A stretch of 64,000 nt of DNA from Cynocephalus volans (GCF_027409185.1 NC_084474.1:6689382-6753381); one strand, 5' to 3'. Shown: positions 48,061-62,681, counted from the stretch's first letter. The notes: generated from the sequence alone by a model not told the origin. Program-made: numbers and translations.

Positions 48061-49580
48061 CAAGGTTAAACCTTTACTGCACAATTATTATTTTATTCTA
48101 TTTTACTTTATGTGGCTTTGTTTTGACACTCTCTACTACATGAATAAATGAAAACTTCAGTATATAATGTTTTATCTGAGTCTTTAAAATTTGGAAAAAA
48201 CTTGTGCTAATGTCTCATAAATAAAAACAGAAACAAATATAGTATGACTGTAAAGCAGTGAGAATTTAACAATCCTGAATTTGGAATGTTTTGTGTTGAG
48301 AAGTAATAAGAGTAATTAAAATGGATTGGATCAAGTAGAAGGCAGACAGATTAGGAACAGCCCTGTACGCTGAGCAGAGTGAGCTATTTGGACTTGAGCT
48401 GATACACTTTAAGGAAATGGTGTACTTTCCTCAGCAGTAACAAGAGGGAAGAGGGATTTACAGGAGGCTATTCTTTCTGCTGTATTCCAACTGCAACGAA
48501 TACTCAAATTTATGTCAGAAAAACCTAAGAAGAGCCTGTTGCAGTAATTTTAAAATGAGACAATAATGGTCTGGATTAGTTTTGTAGCCGTAGAAATGCA
48601 AAGTTAAATATTAAGAATAAATCTTGATTGGTAAACAAATTTACTTCTATAGTATATTGCCTTTGATAATGTAAGTATATAAAGAGAAGAGAAATTTCCG
48701 CTTCTATTCATTATTTTCAGTATTTTGTACTTTTCCGCCTTCTACCTATCTAGAAACTGTCATCTCTAGAGATATAATTGTGGTATTTTTATTATGGATA
48801 ATGTATACTTGTAAGTTGAACTTGCCTAAATTATTATTCAGGAACTTCATTACTCTATGAAACAGAGAGACTTCCCACTTCTTAAATAGCTAATTAACAT
48901 TAAAATTAGAGCATTTTACACCTGAATTAATTTTCAATGTTTTTAAATTAAAGCCTCATTTTGTAAAACTGTCAAACCAGTGCAAAATTCTGAAAGCAAG
49001 AACAATCAATTAATAACTTTGAGTGATATTATGATCATAAAAGCTGTATTTACTCATATTAAATTAGACAGACCAGGCACCATATAGTTAGAATTCTATA
49101 AAAGAAACTAAATCCAATTAATGGTTTAGCTACACGGTTATTTACTACTTGCTTGTTAAGCTCAGTCGTCATTTATTGTTTGGTTGTTATAGGCGAGCTT
49201 TAACCCTTATACTAAAAGTATTTTGCAAAGGCTGACAGAAAAAAAATAAATCCATTAAAAAGGATTGGTAAATCTCTGTAGCTTGCATCATCAGTCTTTG
49301 AATTCTTGTTGATGACATCTTTAGAAAATTTATTTTACTTTTGACATTATTTTAGAGAATCCAAAGAGTAAGCAAAATAAAACTAATTTTTAGATGATTT
49401 TATAAAGTTTCGGAAACCTTAACTCATAATGATCTCAACCGTTACATATTTTATATATAAATAGATTTATATTAGGAACAAATTTGAAGAAAAAGAATTA
49501 GAAAAAGATTAATAAAAATAGTAAACTCAGTTTGTGTTGAAAATTGAAATTGAGCCTCACTTTGCAGTAGTTCTATCAAT
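48061..49580. other. Unassigned AT-rich sequence
   Basis: No repeat recognised. 48880-49110 contains several TAATTA/ATTAAT motifs in complex sequence and may be conserved noncoding DNA, though this is speculative. Confidence 0.4.
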
Positions 49581-49584
49581 AATT

Positions 49585-49765
49585 AAAAAATAACAATAGC
49601 ATTTATTAATCAAGTCATATACCAGGACTCTTTGAAGAGCTTTACATATATTATATCGGCTATCTCTCACTATGGATTAGACATTATTATTTTGCTTATT
49701 TTAAAAATAAGAGACTGGGATTTGGCATCTTTTTACCTTGACCAAAATTTCACAAAGAGTAAAGA
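49585..49765 (-). repeat. MIR SINE
   Basis: The reverse-complement MIR order is visible: AACAATAGCATTTATTAATC, CCAGGACTCTTTGAAGAGC, TTTACATATATTATATCGGC, then GACATTATTATTTTGCTTAT. A diverged copy. Confidence 0.7.
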
Positions 49766-49949
49766 ATAGGCATATTGCTGCCTGATGACATCCTAGAATC
49801 TTACTTTCTACGCATCCTTGCTTCGTCATATTGGGACTTAGGGTCTATGGAAAATATGAGTAAACAGAGGTCCAAATTTAAGGATGAAACATAGAAGAGA
49901 AGCCAGGGCTAAAATCCAAAAGAGCCAACCTATTATAATAAAAATAGCA

Positions 49950-50105
49950 TGTGATTATAACCTGAGTTTAAAACTTGATTCTATCAGTCATGTCTCTGAG
50001 ATTCAACTATTTGGCCTATACAATTGAGAAATAATAACTGCTTTACTTGATGGCTTAATAAATATAGATAATATATTCTAGAACCCACTACTGATAACCA
50101 GGGCC
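49950..50105 (+). repeat. MIR SINE fragment
   Basis: AACCTGAGTTTAAAACTTGA, the GTCTCTGAGATTCAA part and GAGAAATAATAACTGCTTTA lie in MIR order on the plus strand. Weak, with an uncertain 5' end. Confidence 0.5.
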
Positions 50106-50354
50106 TATTAGGAAGTGATTTATAAAATCTATTCCCTATACAAATTTTCAACTAAATTGGACCTTAAATTTGAGGAAAAGACATGTACAATAAGGTGAGT
50201 AGCTTCAAATTGGTAGAATAATGTAATGGTATAAACCTTCAACTTGTCCAACCTTAAATTCAGTTAGAGATCACTTACAGAAATATTTGGTACTGTCCCT
50301 GCGTATTACAAAGAAGTGGAGTCAATTGGTCCTACTCTGAGATAACTTCATCCT

Positions 50355-50640
50355 TTAAACAACAGATATTTATGGAGCATCTACTGTGAGTATAGCTCTC
50401 TAGCATATGCTGAATAGTATAACAACATATCACAATTAATATATTTTAATAGCAAGTCTTCAGGATCTAGGATTTCTAGGGAAAAATAATGTATTTACAA
50501 AAATCAGTTAATTAATATAGGCAAGACTTGTAACATTGATAGACAAAGAATGCTATAAAATGCAAATGGGCTGAATGAATTGGAGAAGACCTCTTGGTGA
50601 GTGTAGATTTAGGGAGGTGGGACACTGGAAAAAATAAGTA
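50355..50640 (+). repeat. Possible ancient mammalian interspersed repeat
   Basis: ACAGATATTTATGGAGCATC followed by TACTGTGAGTATAGCTC and, further on, AGAATGCTATAAAATGC resembles a widespread old repeat (compare 45365-45480). The family is not named. Confidence 0.45.
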
Positions 50641-53010
50641 AAATTTGATGAGGGAGGGGGAAAGAAAAGACCATGCAAACATTATTGACCTAAAAATAGG
50701 TCCTGTATGTCCCCACTCCCGTGCATTTATTCACATATTTCTCCTTCTGGAAGCATAGTCTACCACAGAAATAGGAGATATAATTTACAATTTATGTTTT
50801 GATTAATTAGCAAAAATACTGAATGCTTGATTCATGAGTTTAAACTTTACTCTTTAAAACTTTAAATGTATCACGCTTCAAATGATTTTTCCAAGAACAA
50901 ACATTCAGAATTTTACAAACCCTTTTGCCTTTTTTATTCAGTTTTCTTCAATTACACCTCAGTATACAGGTTTTCTTGATGTTTCCTCCCAATGGAAAAT
51001 GCAAGCTTATACACACATACATACGTACATACATACTCGCACATACACATATGCAATTTTGTCTTTTTAATCAAGAGCAGTGCACAGCTGAAGGCAGAAA
51101 TAGAATTGATGTCTTTATCTTGTTTTTATATTAACATTTTAAACCCTGACTATTCTGTTTTATATAGCTTGCTTATTATTTATTATTTAATTCTTCAGAT
51201 TAACATGAATCATATATATAGTATGATGCAGACATCAATATATACTTGAAGAATATAACTGAAATACCAAGCAATCTTTTCACTTGATGGTAGTTAAAAG
51301 AAACAGTTCATTTTATGCTTTAATTTTCTTTGTATTAAGTGTATGTTATTGAATAACTTCAGTGCTGAGCAAGTGTTATTCTGCCTTTAAATAAAATTTT
51401 AATTATTTATTCAATGATTAATTCTGTCTTCTTCAAAAATATTAATCTTCCTAATCATTTTAAAATTTGGAAAGTTAAAATTTTATTTCTGGATGGTGAT
51501 CTGCCTTATAACTACAAAAAACACGTTCCAGAGGCTCTGGATTTACATATCAATGTCTTGACCAGTTGAATTATCAAGTAGAGTCCCTAGCTCTAACAAA
51601 ATGTATCAGATTATCATCTAGATTCTTTAGCGGTTGATAAACACGGTTCAAATTTTTTTTTTCTATAAATTCTTGCTATTACTCCACTAAATGATGATTT
51701 ATGTAAAAACAAGGCATAAAAAGGGCTGGTGGTGAAAAAGCTTTCAAAAAATTCAATTCAGGCATAATACAAGCAGTGGGCAAGTATATTACATTTTAGT
51801 TTTAAGGAAATACTAAATTTCCAACCACTAAAACCATTTAATCTTATGAAGCAGAGGCCCCTAATTCACACAGACAAGTTCAATAATAACCCAGACCTTG
51901 GTACAATCGCATCCCTTTTGAAGAAAGTTTCCATGTCAAATTGACTAGATTAAAAATAAAAGGAAATAGAGACGGGGAGAACACAATTCCCAGGACTGGG
52001 ATTCCTATTTGCCCCTTGAAGCCATCTCTCTTTCGTTTTCCGCCTCTATTGACGTGAATCAGACATCTGACTGTGCATATGTCTCTGCTGGTTCTCTGGA
52101 ACACGATCCAGCTTCCTCCATCAAGACAAATATTTCTTGATATAACAGGGAGTGAGAACTCACTGGCTGCATCCTGACCCTCCCACAAGTAGTTCTCAAG
52201 CGTGGGTGTCTTGCCGTGATCCTGAACTTCTTAGCTCAGTCTTCTTCTAGTCCTGCTACCTAGCTTACCAGTTCTCCATGTCTGTCGCTATTTTAATTTT
52301 TTTAGAATGGATAGTGATAGTTCTCTCTAAGGAAGAATGATTTGGCTTTTAATTGATCACAATTATTATTTTAGTAAAGAAGAAATAAAATTATTTTATC
52401 ACATCTTTTATCCTTATATAAAAATGTTCATTGCCTTTTATTAGCTTTTAATTTGTAATGTTTTGTTCTGTTTTAAAGATAAAATGGTGTAGATACCAGG
52501 CTCTTATACCTTCACAGTCTATTAAATTGCTGTTGTCCTTTAGCTTCTCTGGGGAAGAAACCATCTGAGCTGACAGTTATGAAAAGTGCAACCAAATGTT
52601 AGATATTACATTGAGAGCAAGCCTGAATAGATTTTCTCTGCTAAGGTAATTCAAGAGAAGCCAGTCTTAGAAAATTAATGTTTTCATTGAGCCAAAAAAT
52701 TGTATAAACCTTTCATAGCAAATATAAATTTCTTTGTTTTAACTACCACTGTTCACTGGGGGAAAAAAGCCAAAAATACATATATTTCATTTAACAATTT
52801 CAAATGCAGCCTCAAGTTTTTCTGCAATCACATTTATGTCAAAAATTGTTTAACTTGGAAAAGAAAAATTAACAAAGTAGAACCATTTATATGTGTTTAT
52901 TATTACACAGATTCTGTTATATAAAGAGCCAAATTAATATCTTCTGAAATCAATCTAGTTGAAAGTTTTGAGATGTCATCAGTAATTTACAATAGGAAAA
53001 ATCTAAAACG
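50641..53010. other. Unassigned AT-rich sequence
   Basis: A short imperfect CATA repeat lies at 51010-51055. The 102-aa minus-strand frame at 51880-52188 has no recognisable domain; the DNA there is somewhat less AT-rich. Confidence 0.4.
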
Positions 53011-53012
53011 TG

Positions 53013-53146
53013 GGTTTATTTTCAGCTTTATTCGGGTATACTTGACAAATAAAAAATGTGTGTATGTATATGGTGTTTTGATGTACATGTACATTGTGAA
53101 ATGATTGCCTCACCAAGCTAATGAATACGTTCTTCATCTCACATAG

Positions 53147-53196
<50 letters not shown>

Positions 53197-53400
53197 AAAA
53201 CACTTAATATTAACTCTCAGGGAATTTCAAGAATACAATATAGTATTACTAACTCTAGTGACCATGCTATTTATTAGATCTCCAGAGCTTATTCATCACA
53301 CGTAACTGAACATTTGTATACTTTGACCACCATCTCCCTGCTTTTCCGAACCCAGCCCCTGACAACCACCAGTCTACTATGTGCTTTGTGTGTGTGTATT
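53013..53400 (-). mobile_element. L1MA/MB-type 3' UTR fragment
   Basis: The reverse-complement order of an L1MA-like 3' end: TTTCAGCTTTATTCGGGTAT at the tail side, ACATTGTGAAATGATTGCCT, the GT array, GATCTCCAGAGCTTATTC, then CCCAGCCCCTGACAACCACC. Only the 3' UTR is present. Confidence 0.82.
53147..53194. repeat. (GT)24 microsatellite inside L1 3' UTR
   Basis: An uninterrupted GT run of 48 bp at the spot where this L1 group normally has a short GT/T stretch. Compare 55995-56091. Confidence 0.93.
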
Positions 53401-53844
53401 TTTATAAGTAAAACTAATTTAGAGTATTTGGGTGCCAAAAGACTTTGTTTTGTCTTCATCATTTATCATGCTATACATAATGTAATATGTATAGTCTTTA
53501 AATGCTAGAATCTTGAGAAATTTCAAGTAAAATAGAAACTATTTTTAATTTTACAGGTTAAAAATGTATTGGGATTCATCTAGGTAGTAATGTAGAACTG
53601 AGAGAGAAAAAACAATTTCCCTGTTTTTATGAAACTAAATAAACTAAATAAAACTAAATTTACATTTATGGTATACTAAAAAGCAACAGTTTATTGTTCA
53701 CAACTATATAGTAACCACTAATGGAATAGTAAAACATTGACAAGAAAGTAAAAGGAAAGACATTTGCTATTTTTTTTTTTGACAGTTTATGCTCTTTTTT
53801 GTTTTTTCTTTCCTATATTATCTTGGGCATTACTTTTACAATTT

Positions 53845-54110
53845 AAAGATGTAGAAGTTGAAATATACAATACAGTATTAACTGTGATCACATGCAGTGC
53901 AGGGGATCACTGAAACTCACTCCTACAGTCTAACTGAAACTTTGTACCCTTCAGGCAGCATCTTCAGATTCCCCATCTCTTCTCTTCCTGCCTTCCCTCA
54001 GCTCCTGGTAAACAACTTTCTACTTTCTGTTTCTTTGAGATTGACTTTTTTAGATTCCACATGCAAGTGAGATCACACAGCATTCATCTTTCTGTGAAAA
54101 TTTCTAAAAG
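53845..54110 (-). mobile_element. Second L1MA/MB-type 3' UTR fragment
   Basis: The 3' UTR portion recurs here in the same orientation (ATACAATACAGTATTAACTG, CTGAAACTTTGTACCCTTC, TTTCTTTGAGATTGACTTTT). It overlaps the consensus span of the copy at 53013-53400, so it is a separate insertion or a duplicate, not its continuation. Confidence 0.72.
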
Positions 54111-54114
54111 AATC

Positions 54115-54815
54115 CATTTTTAACGTTCTCACCATAACAACAAAAAAATAAGTCGGTGAGGTAATAGATACGTTAATTAGCTTGGCTGAATCTTTCTACA
54201 ATGTATAAGTAGATCAAAACACTACATTGTACTCCATAAATATACACAACTGAAAAAAATTAAAATGTAGAAAACCAAGATACATTATCTTTAGATCTTA
54301 TCAATCTTTACTATTCTCCGTGAACAAATTATATAATATCTTGATTGTATTTTATTACTGAGATTATGAACTATCAGATATTTGGTAATTGGATTTGAAG
54401 TGATACAAACAACTGTGGAGGGGAGATGGCAAGATAGTAATATTTCATCTTTGTGACTTGTATCTTACAATAAACTATTTTAAAGGCAAAATGATATATT
54501 GGGTAAATTGTGTGTTTTGTCATCAAACGGATTCATTGCTTACATCTTGACTCAGTTAAGTCTTACCTATATGTCCATGCATAATTACCCTTTAGAAGTT
54601 CAGATCACTTATTTATAGACTTGAGATAATAACATCTGTTGAAGAGATTTGGCATGTTATTTATTAATAATGAATGCAATTATCTCTAGTTTTTAAAAAT
54701 CTACTAAGAAATACTAAATTTTCCTACATTAAATGAATTGTCTTCATAGCCATGCCACTGATTTATCAAACTATCTTTTCTTATTTGTATATGTGCTTAA
54801 ATACCCAGGTTTATT
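54115..54815. other. Unassigned AT-rich sequence
   Basis: No gene or repeat recognised. Confidence 0.4.
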
Positions 54816-54819
54816 ATGG

Positions 54820-56272
<1,453 letters not shown>

Positions 56273-56275
56273 TTT

Positions 56276-57770
56276 TAGACTTAAAAAACCTTATTTAGAA
56301 TAGTCTGATCTCAGAAATCTGTCAAGTTTCTCAAAATCAAACAGAAAAAGTCTTTTCTCTTATAGGGAGGAGTGAGAGGGGAAGTTAGGTATAGGGTGTT
56401 AGAATGACCAGACCATGTGACCTAGAAGTTTAACAGAAAACATGTTTCGCTGTGGTCATCTGATTCTCTGGATAAGCTGATGAAGGGATATGTCCCATAG
56501 TGTAGCGCTTGCTTGGAGACCAGCTAAAATTCAGGGGCCTGTAGGGAGGAAAGAAACCTAACTGCAGTTTGATTAAGACAAAGCAAAGAGTTAGAAATGG
56601 CCAATTGTGAACATTTTCTCAAAACTGAAATAATACCATCTGGGAAAAAGCTTTCCCCACATTTCAAATATTTTAAGGTTTAGGAAAATTTTGTTTACAC
56701 CAGAATTTGAGTATGTTAAGTGCTTAAAGAGAAATTCTAAGAAAGCTAAGAAAATAAAATCAGTATATCTAAAGTAACTCTTGTTTCTGAATTAATTTTT
56801 ATAAAACTTATCAAAGATGACAGGGGAGAAAATAAAAATGTTTCTTTGAGAAGCCAAAAAAGGTATCATAGAGTCATTATATCCTATGAATAAAATAAGT
56901 TCTAAATGGGAGATACAGAATGCTTTCAGAAATCTATTTGTCTCTCTGTCCAAAGGACACAAAAATGAGGAGGTTAGTGACGATTTTGATTGTAGCTTTA
57001 GATGTCTAGGTAAATGACAAATAGTGATTGAACTGAGGCTCTACCCAATTTTATCAGAATTATCATGTAAATATAAAAGTAGCTTCCTCTCAATATCCTA
57101 CAATATTAAATAATCTTACATTGTATTTTTAATAACTCATAAAGATTTCTGATATGCTAATTTTACCAATTAATTCCTCTAAAATGTTTAATATATTTTT
57201 CAAAAGAAGAAAAATAATTACTGAAGCATATTACTGTTTTATAAAGGATATAGTAATTATCCTGATTTGAGCATCGTATATTGCACGTCAGTATTAAAAT
57301 CCAGCACTGCACCCCACAGATAAACACAATCAATTGCTCTGTTAAAAAATAAAAATATATATACAATCATTATCTAAAGTATTTTTAATTATGAATTTTA
57401 CTTCCAGAACATGAGAAACTTGAAAGGCAAAATATTTCACATTGAATAATCCTTTATCTAATTATGTAAAATTCTCCTGCTGTGCTTTACATTTTAATGA
57501 GGTGAGCAGCAAAACACCTGTGGCTATTATAAGTGATTTGCTGTCACTATGTTATTTGAGAAATCCAAAGACAGAAGAGATTTCTAACACTATTATAAAG
57601 GCATAGAAGGATGTGAGATTTATAGTTCCAATAATCTTGGTAATCTCTCTCTCTACATATATTTAAATTCTTGAAGGATATGGTTTCTTCCAATATACAA
57701 TAAAGGCTTACCCATCTATGAGTTATTACTCACGTATGTAAAATCAATGGCAAATGACAAAAGGAAACTT
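56276..57770. other. Unassigned AT-rich sequence
   Basis: No repeat recognised. 57440-57560 is complex and less repetitive (contains CACCTG) and may be conserved noncoding DNA; unproven. Confidence 0.4.
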
Positions 57771-57775
57771 TAAGG

Positions 57776-57830
57776 ACTCAGACTTGAGTCTGAGTAATAA
57801 TTTCAATGTCCGAGTAATAATTTTGATATT
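57776..57830. repeat. Small palindrome plus tandem 20-bp duplication
   Basis: ACTCAGAC-TTGA-GTCTGAGT forms a hairpin at 57776-57795. It overlaps a diverged tandem duplication (units at 57791-57810 and 57811-57830 sharing GAGTAATAATTT). Confidence 0.85.
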
Positions 57831-57973
57831 AAAAATAGAAATCAGAAGGAGAAATTATCTAATACTATAATGTCTAGTGATTATCTGCAAAGTATGTCCT
57901 TTATAAATTATAAAATGTTTCCTTATAAGTTTTCTAAGTGGAGAGAATAACAAAAAATATGATCCATATAAAC

Positions 57974-58112
57974 TTTTGAGCAGAAGCAGTATACAATTCC
58001 ATTATGTGGAGAAGACTTGTAATGAATTGGATGTAAAAGAAAATTACAACAAGACACAGATCATTATAAGGCTTCTCAATATAATGGAATTGCATGCTGC
58101 TTCTGCTCAAAA
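57974..58112. mobile_element. 139-bp imperfect hairpin, candidate MITE
   Basis: The arms at 57974-58025 and 58061-58112 are inverted copies over 52 bp with about six mismatches; the outer 32 bp have two. The loop is 35 nt. The ends read TTTTGAGCAGAAGCAG / CTGCTTCTGCTCAAAA. A one-base gap lets pairing extend a further five bases outward. Size and shape fit a short fold-back DNA transposon such as the mariner-derived MADE1 type, but the sequence matches no family I recognise. No target-site duplication is seen. A microRNA-like hairpin or an inverted duplication are alternatives. Confidence 0.6.
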
Positions 58113-58294
58113 TTTATCTTCTATAATTTGTGAGTTTTGTTGGGGTAAGAGGGCTTGCATATAACCCTATATTGTTTTGTTCATGATATCCCAAGTCATA
58201 GTCTCTCTGCACTGGAATCAACATACATCATTATAGTAGGTGACCATCTTCATTATATAAATGGGAAAACCTTCTATTCTCCACCAAGTGTTTA

Positions 58295-58318
58295 TTATAT
58301 TATTATTATTATTATTAA
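58295..58318. repeat. (ATT)n microsatellite
   Basis: About seven ATT units in AT-rich sequence. Confidence 0.88.
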
Positions 58319-61300
58319 TCTGCTCATGATGTATTTCCCCATTATTTAATGTTTGTTTCCTTAACACAATGATTTTGCATGTTTTGAATTCAAGACAGAT
58401 ATTAATAATTAAAAATGCTACATTTGAGTGCATTAAAATAGTCAAGTCAATGCTAAAAGTCACAGATAATTTTGATGTATTTACTCCTTTGGTAAAATAG
58501 TATTTTATAATGTTCATGAAAGATATATAATTATATTTAATATGTACTAGCTAATTAGATAAATGATCTCCTAGGTTTTACTTTAATACATTATGCTAAC
58601 TTCATAATATATATTATTTTGGTGGTAGTATTTTCTGATCAGGAGCAATTTTCTTCTATATCCCCATAAAAAAGCATTCTTTTACTGGAATAGCTTAATA
58701 CTTAAGATGTATTAAGTGTTATATATTTCTTGGTAGGATATTATAACATCTATACATCTCAAGACTAAATCAATTCCATGTTATATCATGCAACTATCAT
58801 TGTGAAAATGTGTATAATCTAGTTTAGAAAAATAAATAAAATTCAAAAATATTTTACCACATACCTGTTTAAGGTTCTATATAGAAAGCTGTACTGGCAC
58901 CTTTTCAATTCCAATGACTTCATAAAGAAAACATACTGAAAGCAACTTGGAAAGATAGTAGAATCGTTCCGAATCAGCACAATAAAAAAAAATACGTTCC
59001 GTAAGGTGCATATATGAGGTGAAAGTTGAAAATCGTTTTAAATTATATAAAATATATTAGTTTTACATAAACTACCAACCAGAGTAATATTCACAAAGCA
59101 CTGCAATTAACCAATTTAATATCTTCAAAGAACTTTACATTTTTGTTATTCTTTGTAGTCATTTACTAATGAAAAACATTGACGGATAGAACCATGTTGT
59201 CATTTTGTACTATTTTTTTCTGCCTCTATCTTCAGCCAGACTAATAAATGCCAATGCTTTTAAAGAAGGAAACAGATTACAATACTATGCTTGGCCCCCG
59301 GAGTGTCCACGGTGTGAGAACATTTCTACTTATTTTAGAATATTAAAGTAGAAGTCTATAATCCATTTGCTCCAAGCAACAGTATGACATTCTATTCCAC
59401 CTTGAAATAAAAAAACAAAACAAAACAAGGTGGGTTCCATTTTACAGTATTTGATTTCCTAGTATAGAATACAGTACCATGGGTTATATGTTGGTGTTAT
59501 TTTTTAAAGGAAAAAAGGAAATTTATTGTGACATAAAGTACACTGCTAAGACATGTTTTAAAATTCTAACCTGCAGGATAAGTTCCACGGAAATGGCTGC
59601 AGTTCAATTTTCAATAACCTTTCTCCTTTCAAATCTCCCAAGAAGGGAGAATAGAACAGTATCCACAAGAAGCAGTATGTAAGATGGAGAAGTGAGTTAA
59701 CTATACCAGTCTGTGTGTATACAAAATGTTTTAATGATTTTGAAATCATGGTTCACCTGACATTTGTACAGTGCTTTTTGTTTTGCAAATCACTAATACA
59801 TACATAATGCCATTAAATATGTGTGAAACAGGCTCACAATAAGTGCAATAGCTACTATTTGAATCCACCTTTTGATTTATATCCACATATTTTGCCTTAA
59901 GTAAAAAAAGAAAAAAAATCAAAACAGGAATGCAGTATTATTACATAAAATATTACCTAGTTCTTAGTAAATTATAGTAAACCTTAGTTGAAAAAAATAC
60001 ATGCATTTTACAACTTATTAAACTTTAACCAATACCAGGTCTAGATGCCCCAATAATAACTACATGCACACCATTTTTCTTTATTTACAATTCCAAAATA
60101 AAATAATTTTATGATACACAGACGTTAATTTCCCAGCTTAACTATTATATGTGATTGCCTTAAATAGCCTAGAAAATATTCACTAAAAATATCTTCCACA
60201 ATTAACAAAACCAATTTTCATAGAAATTATAATTCTGAGTTACTGTTGGTAAATTATTAAACTTTTAAAAAGTAGCATAATTTTAGCACCATGTAAAATT
60301 TTTAACTTGAATGGTATATGAATTATGTACTATGGAAAATTAATTTCCTGTTATTATCTGTATTTATTCTAACAGTATTTTATGCATTACATATTATAGT
60401 AAAGAATATCTACAGGCTTAATCTACATGTGTATGTATTTTGTGTACCTGTTCATATTGTCTCTTTCATAAGCTTGAATCTTATTCAAAAGATTTCCTTA
60501 AAAGTGTATGAGTTACATAGAGATCACAGTTCTGGACTACTTTTGGTATTAATATTGGAAATTCATATTACAAGTTTTATTCCATGACATTAAAAATAAA
60601 ATAATCTCTTTAGTTTTAGATGTTCACTGCACACACTCAATCAACTGACCAGTTTTCATGGGAAAGTTAATTTATTTTTTATGATTACTGAGTTTATATC
60701 TCTACAACATGCATTTTTTTTGGAATATGTGAATTTAAATGATTGTCTCACCCTTTACTCAAAGCATTCTACTTTCCCAGAAGATATTCTGTTGTTATAA
60801 AGACAGTGCAGCATAACTTTTGAAACCAGGGATCATAAGAATTTGTATGATGTTTTGAACAACAGTCACTCAGAATAAATTTTCCCTCTTTTGAAATGTC
60901 TCTCATACAGATTTGCCTTGGGCAATTGTTGTATCTTGGGTTATCAAAACATCTCTCTTTTGGTAGCTTTTATTTCACAGACACCAGAAATGTGTAACTG
61001 ATATTCCTTCTATATTTTTATTTGTTTTTGATCAAGGCATGATAATACCCTCACTTGAAGCTATGAAGTTGTATTCATTTTGCAATGATGCAACTCATTA
61101 TTGTGAGTATTTTTTTGGACTTTGTATTTTTGCTAAAAAATGATAAAATTTTAATACTTGGAAATTACCTTGGTGATGATCTTTTCAACTCATAAAAGAA
61201 AATTAAGTGTTTTAACTCTTAAAAGCAAATTAAGTGTTTTTGTTTGGCAAGGCAGTTTATTAGAAAAGAACAATTTTATTTTAAGAAATTATAATTTTAT

Positions 61301-61344
61301 TAGGTATTAGTGTTGAATAATTTCAGTATTTTTAAAAATAAAGT
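58319..61344. other. Unassigned AT-rich sequence
   Basis: No gene, RNA or repeat family recognised over 3 kb. There are short A-rich runs at about 58983-58993 and 59408-59428. Confidence 0.4.
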
Positions 61345-62015
61345 TGTATTAAGTTTTTAATACAGCTGAAAAAATACCACAAACTTAGATACTTACCCAA
61401 TATAAATTAATTAGCTGACAGTTTTTGTGTGTCAGGAGTCCAGCATGGAGTGTCTGAGCTATCCGCCGAGGATATCATAAGGCTGAAATGAGGGCATTAG
61501 TAGGGCTACATTTCTGTCTGGAGGGTCTGAGAAAAACAAATCTGTTTCAGACTTACTCTTGTTTGAAGAATTCTGTTCTTTGTGTCTGTAGGAATAGAGT
61601 CCTCATTTTTGCTGGCTGTCAGCAGAGGACCACTCTCAATTTCTAAAGATCTTGCAACATGGCCCTTCCATCTTCAAGTCAACCATGAGGTGCTACACAC
61701 CTTTCCATGCTGTGAATCTTTGACTTACTCTTTTGTGACCAACCAGAGAAAACTCTCTGCTTTTAAAGAGCATAAATATTTGGGTCAGGCTCATTGTAAT
61801 AATCTTCTTCTCTTAAAGTCAATTGTGCCATCTAACATAATACAATCACAGGAATAAAATCTATTCTATTCTTAGTCCTAGGGATTATGCAGCCAGTGCA
61901 AATTAAGAGAAAGCACAGTACTACAGTAGTCAATACACAGAAATAAAGTGTAACAATTACTTCAACTTTCCTCATCGAAAGATAAAGATCTCTGGGATAT
62001 TTGGGAATATTTTAA
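61345..62015 (-). mobile_element. MLT1-type MaLR LTR
   Basis: The plus strand starts TGTATTAAG and continues ATACCACAAACTTAGATACT, GCTGACAGTTTTTGTGTGTC, AGGAGTCCAGCATGGAGTG, AACATGGCCCTTCCATCTTC, ending with TCTGGGATATTTGGGAATAT, in the order of a reverse-complement MLT1 LTR. The segment 61860-61990 is not typical of the consensus and may be an insertion. The 91-aa frame at 61582-61857 lies inside it and is not a gene. Confidence 0.75.
61839..62012 (+). repeat. 174-bp segment, donor copy
   Basis: Direct repeat of 62682-62855, equal in length, about 15 mismatches by hand count (about 91% identity), no gaps. Here it lies in its natural place at the end of the MLT1 LTR. Confidence 0.92.
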
Positions 62016-62454
62016 TCAAGTATAATATCTAAAAATATTTTACTATCACTTTACATGCAAATATATCTAGTTTTTACCTTACATAAGCATTTTTAATATT
62101 ATAAAATATTTCTATCCTCCTAAACTGGTTGAAGCACTGATTTTTGACTACAGGGTTATCATATTTTAATTATTCATTTTCTTGCTCTTGATTCTCTAAT
62201 CAATTAAATCACCTACATATAGACCTATATATTTGATAAATTAACTGGTAGTAAGGAGTAATTCACTATTTCATTTGATCTTTATTACTGCATTACCACA
62301 TCAACACATTTCATAACTCCGTATGTGGGCACAGTCCAGTGTTCAATCAACTTTCGTCATGAAGTTATTTGAGATTTAGTGGTGCTGAATACAAAAGAAA
62401 CATGCTTTCAGAAATATTTTAACAGAGATATAATGAAATAACATTGCTTATTTT
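62013..62454. other. Unassigned AT-rich sequence
   Basis: Nothing recognised between the MLT1 LTR and the L1 fragment. Confidence 0.4.
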
Positions 62455-62681
62455 TTTAGTAAAGATGCAGGATACAAAATCAATATACAAAAATTAGAAG
62501 CGTTTCCATACACCAACAACAAACTAGCAGAAAAAGAAATCAAGAAAGCAATCTTATTTATACCTATCAAAAGAATGAAATATTCAGAAATAAATTTAAC
62601 TAAGGAGGTGAAAGATCTCTACAATGAAAACTGTAAAATACTGATGAAAGAAAGAGGACACACTCAAAAAATGGAAATAAC

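Noticed and set aside
61582..61857. 91-aa plus-strand frame
   Set aside because: It lies inside the MLT1 LTR on the antisense strand.
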